Assembly (NCBI GenBank): GCA_002345505.1
Contig: DDWJ01000005.1
Coordinates: forward strand, 1-47,879
DNA: 47,879 nt
Direction: 5' to 3'
Source: Caryophanales bacterium UBA2289
GTDB lineage: Bacteria; Bacillota_I; Bacilli_A; Izemoplasmatales; Hujiaoplasmataceae
Positions 32,812 to 39,460 of this stretch are shown here, in pieces (the stretch's first letter is position 1; each line of letters starts with the position of its first letter). Under the pieces are notes generated by a model. That model was not told where the DNA came from. It saw only the letters and a program-made list of their open reading frames with translations, and searched no databases. Both the position numbers and the translations under genes were made by a program.

Positions 32812-33283
32812 ATATTTCACCTTCTATCATAATTTTGTTAAAGTTATAGTATTGTTCAATTATTTCAATTGTGTCAATGGAGTGCAGTGGCGGTAATTCT
32901 TCATAAGCAAAATACTTCATTTCAAGCGACTCATGGTCGTTGATTTTTAGTTCTCCACCGAATACTTTAGCAGTGAATGCAAAGGTGAAGACTTTTGCGT
33001 AATCCAATTCTTTCCATCGCATGAAAGGATTGGAGAAAACCCCAATAAATCTGGTAAGGCAGACATCAAGATTTGTTTCCTCTTTGACTTCTCTGATTGC
33101 AGCTTCTTTAATTGTTTCACTTAACTCCATCAATCCTCCTGGTAATCCCCAGAGATTATTATCACTGCGTTTTTCGAGGAGAACTTCACCGGAGTCATTC
33201 ACAATAACCACGGCTGTTGCATTTACCATAATATACTCATTGCCAACAAAACTTCTTATTCTTTTAATGTAGTTTTCTTCCAT
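32801..33283 (-). CDS. NUDIX hydrolase
   Basis: 160 aa. The Nudix box is complete: GGLMELSETIKEAAIREVKEETNL fits Gx5Ex7REUxEExGU, so it hydrolyses a nucleoside diphosphate linked to some group. The preceding ALLVEKRSDNNLWGLPGG-like run resembles ADP-ribose pyrophosphatase/MutT relatives, but the substrate is open. The frame stays open to 33382, which runs through the T-box terminator. The true start is ATG 33283 with AGGAG 7 nt upstream. It is the first gene of the Val-responsive T-box transcript, overlapping valS, an unusual place for a Nudix gene. Confidence 0.93.
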   Translation of the reverse strand: MEENYIKRIRSFVGNEYIMVNATAVVIVNDSGEVLLEKRSDNNLWGLPGGLMELSETIKEAAIREVKEETNLDVCLTRFIGVFSNPFMRWKELDYAKVFTFAFTAKVFGGELKINDHESLEMKYFAYEELPPLHSIDTIEIIEQYYNFNKIMIEGEIYDG

Positions 33284-33292
33284 GATTTTTCT

Positions 33293-33530
33293 CCTAAAAA
33301 AAATTCGTCCTAAAAAAGGACGAATTAAGCTCCGTGGTACCACCTTTGTTCTAGATATAAATCTAGCACTTATTATGACCAAATAACGCTGGCAAGACGG
33401 ATTAAACTACTTAATTTGTTCATCTAATCTACTCCATGGCTACCTTCTTCAACCTTATGAGGTAAACTTTACACCAATTAGTTTACTCGCTTTTTTTCTC
33501 AGGATGAGTACTCTTCCACTTCTCTGTATT
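33293..33530 (-). ncRNA. T-box leader controlling nudix-valS-folC-radC (specifier GUA)
   Basis: On the minus strand the T-box AAGGTGGTACCACGG lies at about 33330-33345. The terminator follows: stem AATTCGTCC/GGACGAATT with T8 at 33293-33301. Stem III is the CTAGAT/ATCTAG hairpin. Stem I has a terminal loop TTGGTGTAAA closed by GTAAAC/GTTTAC, an upstream AGAGTA (S-turn side) and a 3' GAAGAAG-GTA-G-CCAT. GTA sits at the specifier place, followed by a purine and CCAT, which pairs with GTGG (33516-33519). GUA is a valine codon. The 5' arm of stem I overlaps the last ~14 codons of the methyltransferase gene. Confidence 0.9.
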
Positions 33531-34211
33531 TGACTTGTATTGTACCAAAGTTTCTTCATATTGTAAAGAGTTTTGGTATAATTTCTCGACAATGATTAAA
33601 CCGGTATATTGGTTAATCTCCATAAAGCTTAAATCAAAGTGATCATCTAATCTTTCAAGCATCTCTTCATAAACATGTAAATATAGATTGTGATCTTCTG
33701 ATATTTCATTATCGCGAAGGAATTTTTGTTTTTGGGATTCGCTATAAAACATGATATCACCAATTAAAAGTTTTCCAAAAGGTGCTAAATGTTTTTTGAA
33801 TAGTTCAATAAAGTATAAGAAAAATTCGAGATCGAAATTCATTAGAACATAGCTGATAATAATGAAATCATATTTTTCATCATCAAGCTCTTTTGGCAAT
33901 CCCTTTTTTATGTTGTGATTGATAAGGTTAGCTTCAGGAACTCTTAACTTAGCGATTTCCAGCATAGCTTCACAGTTATCAATGCCGGTTAGCTCGATTT
34001 TTTCCGGCATGATTTTTTCATATAATGAAGCCGTACCGATTCCAATATCTAAGACTTTAAGAGGAACATCCTTTTTTGGTTCTGATACGTATTCAGCGAT
34101 TATTTCGTGAACCATTGAATGTTCTGAGTAAGGAAAACGAAAGTTTTCAATATCATCAGATACTAAAAAATCATAATCTTTTGCAATATCGTCGTACAAT
34201 TTGTTACTCAT
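33483..34211 (-). CDS. SAM-dependent methyltransferase (class I)
   Basis: 242 aa from ATG 34211, with a Rossmann-type methyltransferase core: motif I VLDIGIGTASLYEKI near residue 52, ELTGIDNCEAMLEIAK (motif II), YDFIIISYVLMNF (motif IV) and HLAPFGKLLIGDI. This is the pattern of small-molecule or tRNA-type methyltransferases; the substrate is unknown. An upstream in-frame TTG (34223) is less likely, because ATG 34211 overlaps the engB stop (ATGAGTAA) and allows coupling. The last ~14 codons (ending HPEKKSE) also form the 5' arm of the valS T-box, and a promoter lies in the gene at 33539-33567. Confidence 0.88.
   Translation of the reverse strand: MSNKLYDDIAKDYDFLVSDDIENFRFPYSEHSMVHEIIAEYVSEPKKDVPLKVLDIGIGTASLYEKIMPEKIELTGIDNCEAMLEIAKLRVPEANLINHNIKKGLPKELDDEKYDFIIISYVLMNFDLEFFLYFIELFKKHLAPFGKLLIGDIMFYSESQKQKFLRDNEISEDHNLYLHVYEEMLERLDDHFDLSFMEINQYTGLIIVEKLYQNSLQYEETLVQYKSNTEKWKSTHPEKKSE
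33539..33567 (-). promoter_or_regulatory. Probable promoter of the valS T-box transcript, inside the methyltransferase gene
   Basis: Minus-strand TTTACA (33562-33567)-17-TACAAT (33539-33544). A start about 7 nt downstream gives a transcript that begins just before the stem I 5' arm, as needed for a complete T-box. Confidence 0.65.
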
Positions 34212-34791
34212 AATTATTCTCAACTGCTTTCTGAATTAATTCCCAGATTTTATCTCGGTTTTCTTTAGTTTGGGTTGAATAAGTAATCATGTGTTCGCCT
34301 ATTTGAAGCTTTTCTTTGATTAATTTTAATTGTTTTTGTTTTTGATTGCTTGATAATTTATCTGCTTTTGTTAGAACTATCAAGGTATTGAATCCTACTT
34401 GTTTAAAATAATTATACATTAATAGATCGTCTTCATTTGGTATTCTTCTAATATCAAGTAATAGTACACCTAAAGCGATATGCGAATTAGCTAGATATTC
34501 GTCAATCATCTCTGCGAACTTAATAAGTTCTTGTTTTGAGACGTTTGCGTATCCGTAACCAGGAATATCAACTAGATAGAACTCTTTGTTAATCATAAAG
34601 AAATTAATCAGTCTCGTTTTACCAGGAGTTTGACTTACTCTAGCGATATTTTTCACATTTAGGATCGAGTTGATAAATGATGATTTACCGACGTTCGATC
34701 TTCCAGCAAAAACAATTTGTGGTAATTTGTCTTCAGGGTAATCTGTAACTTTGACAGCTGAAGTAATGAACTCAATTGAACGTAAAATCAT
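34204..34791 (-). CDS. engB: Ribosome biogenesis GTPase EngB/YsxC
   Basis: TRAFAC-class GTPase for large ribosomal subunit assembly. 195 aa from ATG 34791. G1 is FAGRSNVGKSSFIN near residue 29, G3 DIPGYGYA, and G4 LTKADKLS, with switch region TPGKTRLINFF. A TTG at 34803 is in frame, but GGTGA lies just before ATG 34791, which is preferred. It follows the M16 peptidase gene by 29 nt and overlaps the methyltransferase start by 8 nt. Confidence 0.97.
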   Translation of the reverse strand: MILRSIEFITSAVKVTDYPEDKLPQIVFAGRSNVGKSSFINSILNVKNIARVSQTPGKTRLINFFMINKEFYLVDIPGYGYANVSKQELIKFAEMIDEYLANSHIALGVLLLDIRRIPNEDDLLMYNYFKQVGFNTLIVLTKADKLSSNQKQKQLKLIKEKLQIGEHMITYSTQTKENRDKIWELIQKAVENNYE

Positions 34792-34820
34792 ATTTTTCAC
34801 CAACTTTATAATTAATTATA

Positions 34821-36113
34821 TCATTTATTTTTTTTCTTGTTAAGGGGCTTTGAGAGATACTCAACAATATAAATATTGTTTTTTGTAAAGATGTTTTGAT
34901 AGACTAAAAAGTCATCAAATGTTATATTCTTCGATTTTTCAACGAATGTATATAGATCGACTCCATCATTTATCAGCCTTTTAACTAAAGAATGCGATTG
35001 TTTAACATCATCAAAAGCTTTTATTGCTCTGCCGATGTCAGCGCGTTTGTAAGCTTTGAAAATCTTTTCATCGAACTTCATATTTGGTAAATCAATCAGT
35101 AACTCTTGAATTGTTTTGCTGAAGAGTTTTACCTTTTTTGTTTCTATCGAAATATTAAAGAAGCCGTAGTCATCTTCTATAACCGGTGAAGCTGAAAAGG
35201 TAAAGTTATGAAGTTTCTTCTTCTTTAAGACTTTATAAAGAGGTGATGCTGGGCTAAAAATCATTGAAAAGAATGAGTTAGTGATGATATTATGATCCAA
35301 TGACTTATCATTAAAAATCGCTTCAGGAATTTTAACTCCGACTTCAACAATATTTGTATCTAAAGCAGAGTCTTCTCTTTTATAGATATGTTTAGATTTA
35401 TCAGAAAGATCAGTTTTATGGGTAATTTCTTGGTATTCATGCCAATTCTTAAGCACAAAAGGATGAACATCAAGCATAGCTATAACTTCATCTTTATCAA
35501 AGTTTCCCGTTAACACCAAACTCATATTCTTTGGATGATAAAAGTCGGTAGTAGCTTTCTTTAAGGTCTCAATGGTAATTTCTTTTATTGTTTTTTGACT
35601 ACCGCCAATATCTTCATAAATCGATTCATCTTTATACATCATTTTTAATAAAGTTTTATAGGCTTTCACACTATAAGAATCATCGTTCATTGAAAGTTCT
35701 TGCGTAATAATTTTGCGTTCTTTCTTTACTGATGTTTCACTAAAGTTATAATCGACAAAATTATCTAGTAGACGTTTCAAAAGATTAGTAAAATTATCTC
35801 TAGTGGAAAAATAATAAGAAGTCAGTTTTCTTGAGGTGTAAGCATTGATATCAGCACCTTGATCGATAAAAAAGTCACTTAGGGTAGAACCATTGTTTTC
35901 AAAGAGCATATGTTCTAAGAAGTGTGCAGTACCTTTAGGAAGCTCTTGTTTTTCATTGTTTATAAGGTAACGAAAATCTCTACCACCAAAACCAATTTGT
36001 AAAGCAGCGAAAGCTTGAACGAACTTTCGCTTTGGATGCAAGTATACTTTTAACCCGTTTTTAAGGGTGGTTTCAAAGATAAATTCATCTTTTAAGATTT
36101 CTTTTTTTTGCAT
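34821..36113 (-). CDS. ymfH: M16 zinc peptidase, YmfH-like active subunit
   Basis: Insulinase-family (M16B) peptidase, 430 aa from ATG 36113. The inverted zinc motif HFLEH is at residues 64-68, with the downstream acidic ligand region (ITQELSMNDDS). The second half is the non-catalytic M16 domain. It is probably paired with the non-catalytic upstream product to form a clamshell heterodimer. In Bacillus the ymfF-ymfH pair is similar; the substrate is not established. The in-frame ATG at 36125 lies inside the preceding gene, whereas ATG 36113 has GAGGAT 6 nt upstream and follows the preceding stop by 1 nt. Confidence 0.92.
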   Translation of the reverse strand: MQKKEILKDEFIFETTLKNGLKVYLHPKRKFVQAFAALQIGFGGRDFRYLINNEKQELPKGTAHFLEHMLFENNGSTLSDFFIDQGADINAYTSRKLTSYYFSTRDNFTNLLKRLLDNFVDYNFSETSVKKERKIITQELSMNDDSYSVKAYKTLLKMMYKDESIYEDIGGSQKTIKEITIETLKKATTDFYHPKNMSLVLTGNFDKDEVIAMLDVHPFVLKNWHEYQEITHKTDLSDKSKHIYKREDSALDTNIVEVGVKIPEAIFNDKSLDHNIITNSFFSMIFSPASPLYKVLKKKKLHNFTFSASPVIEDDYGFFNISIETKKVKLFSKTIQELLIDLPNMKFDEKIFKAYKRADIGRAIKAFDDVKQSHSLVKRLINDGVDLYTFVEKSKNITFDDFLVYQNIFTKNNIYIVEYLSKPLNKKKNK

Positions 36114-36114
36114 A

Positions 36115-37383
36115 CTAATCCTCATTGGTGTAGATATAAATCGTATCGACAGTAATATTTTTAATTAAACTAACAATTTCTTCTTTAGTAATTTCTTGAA
36201 TAGTTTTGATTTTGTTTTCTAAATCAAAGGCACTACCATATTTTAAATATTCAATAATATTGTGGAGCAACAGCTTTGTCTGTGAATCCATCGCTATTTC
36301 TAGTCTTTTGGTTAGATTTGTTTTTGCTTGAATAAATAGTTCGTCAGAGATTTCGCCCATCTGACAAGCCTTCAATTCTTTCTCTACAGCTTCTAGAGCT
36401 TGTTTTAGATTTTGTTTACTTGTTTCTAAGTTAACGAAAAAGAGATTGTTGTCTTCATTATAGCGTGAATATACATAGTAAGATAGTTGGAGCTTTTCAC
36501 GGATGTTGCTGAAAAGTTTTGATTTTTCATAACCACCAAAGATTTCATCGAAAAGCGTCATTAATGAAACATTCTTCTTGGTAACATCAAATCCTAGGTT
36601 ATAACCGATGAATATTCGTGATTGTCCAGTTGACTCTTTTTCCGTTACTTCATTTAGCTTATTATCGGATATAAACTGGTTTTGAAAGCCATAATCAAGG
36701 TTTGTTTTTGCTTTGTAAAAGGACATTTTGGTTTTAATTAATTCATCCATTTTATCATGATCAAAATCACCCGCAATAAAGATTTGAAGGCAGTCTTCTT
36801 CAATCATTTTTTTGTATATATTTGTCACAGTTATCGAACTAATATCATCAAAATAGCGTTTTTCTGGAAAAATAGCTATCGTATCACGGTTATTTCTCGT
36901 ATATTCATGCATAAACTGATAATATGTATAAGCATTTTTGTTTTGCTTAATACTTAGCAGTAATTCTTCTGTTTGTTCTTTAAGTTCTTCAACACCCTTT
37001 TTAGGAATAAGTCCATTAAAGAGCTTTGGTTTAAAAATAATCTCTAGGAGAAGGTCTAACGAAGCTGAAAAAACGTCAGATTCATCAACAAATTTATCGT
37101 TGATGGTTCTGGCCATAAAAGTTGTTATACTCATATTGCCGACATTGTGATAATTACTGGTTTTATCTAGACCGTATAGATTATCACAAGCAAGGCTAAG
37201 TTTTTCCTGGTTGTTGTATTTGGAAGTTGTTTCCATAAGAATTTCTGTTAAGAAGTTTCTTTCGTTAATTTCTTTAGGATCAAACTTGTTTGTAAACACA
37301 AAAGCCATGTCGATTGTTTTAAACTTCTTGTTTGGCATATAATAGACATTTAAAGAATCGATCTCTCTTTTGATTATTTTCAT
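36115..37383 (-). CDS. ymfF: M16-family protein lacking the zinc motif, YmfF-like
   Basis: 422 aa, M16 fold suggested by length, by the N-terminal FKTIDMAFVFTNKFDPKEINERNFLTEILMETTSKYN and by the central EKESTGQSRIFIGYNLGFDV and FSNIREKLQLSYYVYSRY blocks (the substrate-binding R/Y type motif of M16 second halves). Where an active enzyme has HxxEH this one reads FLTEILMETT, so it should be inactive and serve as partner to the adjacent YmfH-like protein. The start is ATG 37383 with GAGGTGA; an in-frame GTG at 37392 overlaps that site. A terminator hairpin sits immediately upstream. Confidence 0.88.
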   Translation of the reverse strand: MKIIKREIDSLNVYYMPNKKFKTIDMAFVFTNKFDPKEINERNFLTEILMETTSKYNNQEKLSLACDNLYGLDKTSNYHNVGNMSITTFMARTINDKFVDESDVFSASLDLLLEIIFKPKLFNGLIPKKGVEELKEQTEELLLSIKQNKNAYTYYQFMHEYTRNNRDTIAIFPEKRYFDDISSITVTNIYKKMIEEDCLQIFIAGDFDHDKMDELIKTKMSFYKAKTNLDYGFQNQFISDNKLNEVTEKESTGQSRIFIGYNLGFDVTKKNVSLMTLFDEIFGGYEKSKLFSNIREKLQLSYYVYSRYNEDNNLFFVNLETSKQNLKQALEAVEKELKACQMGEISDELFIQAKTNLTKRLEIAMDSQTKLLLHNIIEYLKYGSAFDLENKIKTIQEITKEEIVSLIKNITVDTIYIYTNED

Positions 37384-37395
37384 CTTCTTCACCTC

Positions 37396-37420
37396 AAAAA
37401 AAAGGTTTTGTACAAACCTT
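37396..37420 (-). terminator. Terminator between deoD and ymfF
   Basis: On the minus strand, stem AAAGGTTT/AAACCTTT around GTAC, then T8 at 37396-37403, starting 2 nt after the deoD stop codon. The ymfF ribosome-binding site begins right after the T-run, so ymfF transcripts must read through this hairpin; it probably acts as a partial terminator. Confidence 0.8.
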
Positions 37421-37421
37421 T

Positions 37422-38129
37422 TTATTCTGCTAATTCTAGAGCTATTTTCATCATGTTTGTAAATGCAGTTTGTCTTTCTTCCGGTGTAGTAGATTCATGA
37501 GTTACCAAGGAATCAGATACGGTTAGTAAACAAGCAGCTTTTTTATTTAAGACATTGGCGTTATGGAATAATGCAAATGATTCCATCTCAACACCTAAGA
37601 GATTTTTTTCCTTAGCCAGACTAAGAACTTCTTCAGGATATTCGCGGTAGAAAACGTCACTTGAATGAATTGTTCCTTTTACCACAGGGATATTTATCTG
37701 TTTAGAAATAGCTTCTAATTTTTTATTCAATTCAGCTGATGCTTTTATAGTGTCAGACTTCACTTTACCTTGAGCAAAGGCAAAACTTGATTCAGAGTAA
37801 GCTTCAGTAACCAATATCGTATCATATAGTTTTAACTTATCAGTATAAGCTCCACATGAACCAATTCTAATGATGTTTTCAACGTCAAAGAACTTATATA
37901 GTTCATATGAATAAATACCGATTGAAGGCATACCCATTCCACTACCCATTACAGAAATTTTTCTTCCTTTATAATATCCCGTGTAACCGAACATATTTCT
38001 GACTGAGTTAAACATTGTTACGTTATCTAGAAAGGTTTCCGCTATATATTTAGCTCTTAACGGATCTCCTGGCATTAAAACGACTTTTGCGATTTCATTC
38101 TTATTAGCGCTTATGTGTGGTGTAGACAT
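37422..38129 (-). CDS. deoD: Purine-nucleoside phosphorylase DeoD
   Basis: Phosphorolysis of purine (deoxy)nucleosides to base and (deoxy)ribose-1-phosphate. 235 aa, the hexameric DeoD type: starts MSTPHISANKNEIAKVVLMPGDPLRAKYIAETFL, then GYTGYYKGRKISVMGSGMGMPSIGIYSYELY, IIRIGSCGA, and the substrate-binding VEMESFAL and TVSDSL segments. It is 3 nt after a small membrane-protein gene that in turn overlaps deoC, so the three form one operon. With Pdp and DeoC it funnels nucleosides to deoxyribose-phosphate. Confidence 0.98.
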   Translation of the reverse strand: MSTPHISANKNEIAKVVLMPGDPLRAKYIAETFLDNVTMFNSVRNMFGYTGYYKGRKISVMGSGMGMPSIGIYSYELYKFFDVENIIRIGSCGAYTDKLKLYDTILVTEAYSESSFAFAQGKVKSDTIKASAELNKKLEAISKQINIPVVKGTIHSSDVFYREYPEEVLSLAKEKNLLGVEMESFALFHNANVLNKKAACLLTVSDSLVTHESTTPEERQTAFTNMMKIALELAE

Positions 38130-38132
38130 AGT

Positions 38133-38702
38133 TTATTCTCCTTTTACTCGTTTATTAATTTTTTCGATAACTTCTGGGATATTTACGATTGAGAAAGCAT
38201 ATTTAGTGTCCATCAAGAAGGATTCAAAAATGTATACTAAACCGCCTTTATCGAGATAGTTTAAGGTTATGGAAAAATCTCTTCCGTATTTTACGGTAAT
38301 GCTTTCTTGACGATCTTTTTTTGAAGATGTTTGTTTAAAAGCTTCTAAGAACATTTCATCGCCTTTAAAATACAGTGCAGTTTTTTTGAGGAAATATCCT
38401 TGATAGTTTTTTTCTAGTATTGGTATATATAAATCAACATCTGTTTTTTCTGATAAAAACTGATAAAAGCGATCCATTGTTTTTAAAGAATATCTCGCAA
38501 TCATCCAGTCTCTAACAAAACTGTAGATTAAAGCTAATCCAAGCACAAAAGCAGTTGTAAACCAACTTAAAAGATTAGCGATTAAAAGTATAATGATTGT
38601 GACTGAAACTGTTGCGGCAAAATAGATTAAAAATCTAACAAAATTAAATTTTTTGATTAAAATTTTTGAGTCATTAAAGATTCTTTCTTGTAAGTTGTTC
38701 AT
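38133..38702 (-). CDS. Membrane protein of unknown function in the deo operon
   Basis: 189 aa, not recognised. Two adjacent membrane segments (near residues 24-42 and 46-64) follow a short cytosolic N-terminus. The remaining ~125 residues are soluble, with mixed beta strands and a basic C-terminus (EKINKRVKGE). The layout is similar to small membrane-anchored sensors of the YcxB type, but no clear match is seen. Its ATG shares one base with the deoC stop codon and it is 3 nt before deoD. Co-translation with two nucleoside catabolism enzymes makes a role in nucleoside sensing or uptake possible, but this is only positional. Confidence 0.8.
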   Translation of the reverse strand: MNNLQERIFNDSKILIKKFNFVRFLIYFAATVSVTIIILLIANLLSWFTTAFVLGLALIYSFVRDWMIARYSLKTMDRFYQFLSEKTDVDLYIPILEKNYQGYFLKKTALYFKGDEMFLEAFKQTSSKKDRQESITVKYGRDFSITLNYLDKGGLVYIFESFLMDTKYAFSIVNIPEVIEKINKRVKGE

Positions 38703-39358
38703 CAGTAGCCGCTACCTTCCTCATCATTCATTAAACTAACACCATTTGAAGTTCCAATTCTTGTGGCACCAGCTTCAACCATATTGTCTAAGTCTTCTTT
38801 AGTTCTAACGCCGCCAGCAGCCTTAACTTCTTTGCCGTTAACATTGTCTTTCATGATTTTAACTGCTTCTTTCGTCGCTCCGCTTGGGCCAAAACCAGTT
38901 GATGTTTTGATAAAGTGAGCGTTAGTTTTGCCAACGATTTCACTTACCTTTTTGATTTCTTCTTCATCTAGATAACAGATTTCAACGATTACTTTTACCG
39001 TTTTATCCATTGCGGCTTTACATACTTGATTGATTTCGTTTTCAATATAGTCATAGTCTTTTTCTTTTAACTTACCAATATTGATAACCATATCAATTTC
39101 ATCAGCGCCATTGCTAACAGCATTTAGGGTTTCGAAGACTTTAGTTTCTATTGTATTCGCTCCTAAAGGAAAGCCGATAACAGTGCAAGTTAAAACTTCA
39201 GTGTTTTGTAATTTTTCATGGCAATATGCGACATGAGCTGGATTTACGCAAACACTCTTAAAATTATATTTTTTTGCTTCATCTAAAAGTTTGTCGATAT
39301 CTTTTTTTGTTCCAAAAGCTTTTAAGTAAGTATGGTCGATTAATTTGTTTATATTCAT
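38702..39358 (-). CDS. deoC: Deoxyribose-phosphate aldolase
   Basis: Cleaves 2-deoxyribose-5-phosphate to acetaldehyde and glyceraldehyde-3-phosphate. 218 aa from ATG 39358. Class I aldolase with the Schiff-base Lys in the FIKTSTGFG motif, the catalytic Asp in GADEIDMVINIG, and the second Lys in VKAAGGVRT. It ends in a C-terminal Tyr, as is typical of DeoC. The frame is open to 39397, but AGGAGG lies 6 nt before ATG 39358 and the -10 element is at 39389-39394, so the shorter form is right. First gene of deoC-membrane protein-deoD. Confidence 0.97.
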   Translation of the reverse strand: MNINKLIDHTYLKAFGTKKDIDKLLDEAKKYNFKSVCVNPAHVAYCHEKLQNTEVLTCTVIGFPLGANTIETKVFETLNAVSNGADEIDMVINIGKLKEKDYDYIENEINQVCKAAMDKTVKVIVEICYLDEEEIKKVSEIVGKTNAHFIKTSTGFGPSGATKEAVKIMKDNVNGKEVKAAGGVRTKEDLDNMVEAGATRIGTSNGVSLMNDEEGSGY

Positions 39359-39388
39359 AGTATTCCTCCTGTATTTTTTCGTATTAAT

Positions 39389-39417
39389 ATTATACAATTT
39401 TTTTGGGTAATAGTCAA
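39389..39417 (-). promoter_or_regulatory. Promoter of the deoC operon
   Basis: Minus-strand TTGACT (39412-39417)-17-TATAAT (39389-39394), close to consensus, just past the ileS terminator. The paired ATGTAAACATT operator found at pdp is absent here. Confidence 0.85.
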
Positions 39418-39429
39418 ATTACTAAATAG

Positions 39430-39459
39430 ACAAAATAAGCCGAAAATTCGGCTTATTTT
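39430..39459 (-). terminator. Terminator of ileS
   Basis: Near-perfect 13-bp arms AAAATAAGCCGAA/TTCGGCTTATTTT (39432-39459) right after the ileS stop codon. Confidence 0.85.
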
Positions 39460-39460
39460 T

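Noticed and set aside
33284..33382. N-terminal extension of the Nudix gene
   Set aside because: This part runs through the T-box and its terminator hairpin; AGGAG and ATG at 33283 give the proper start.
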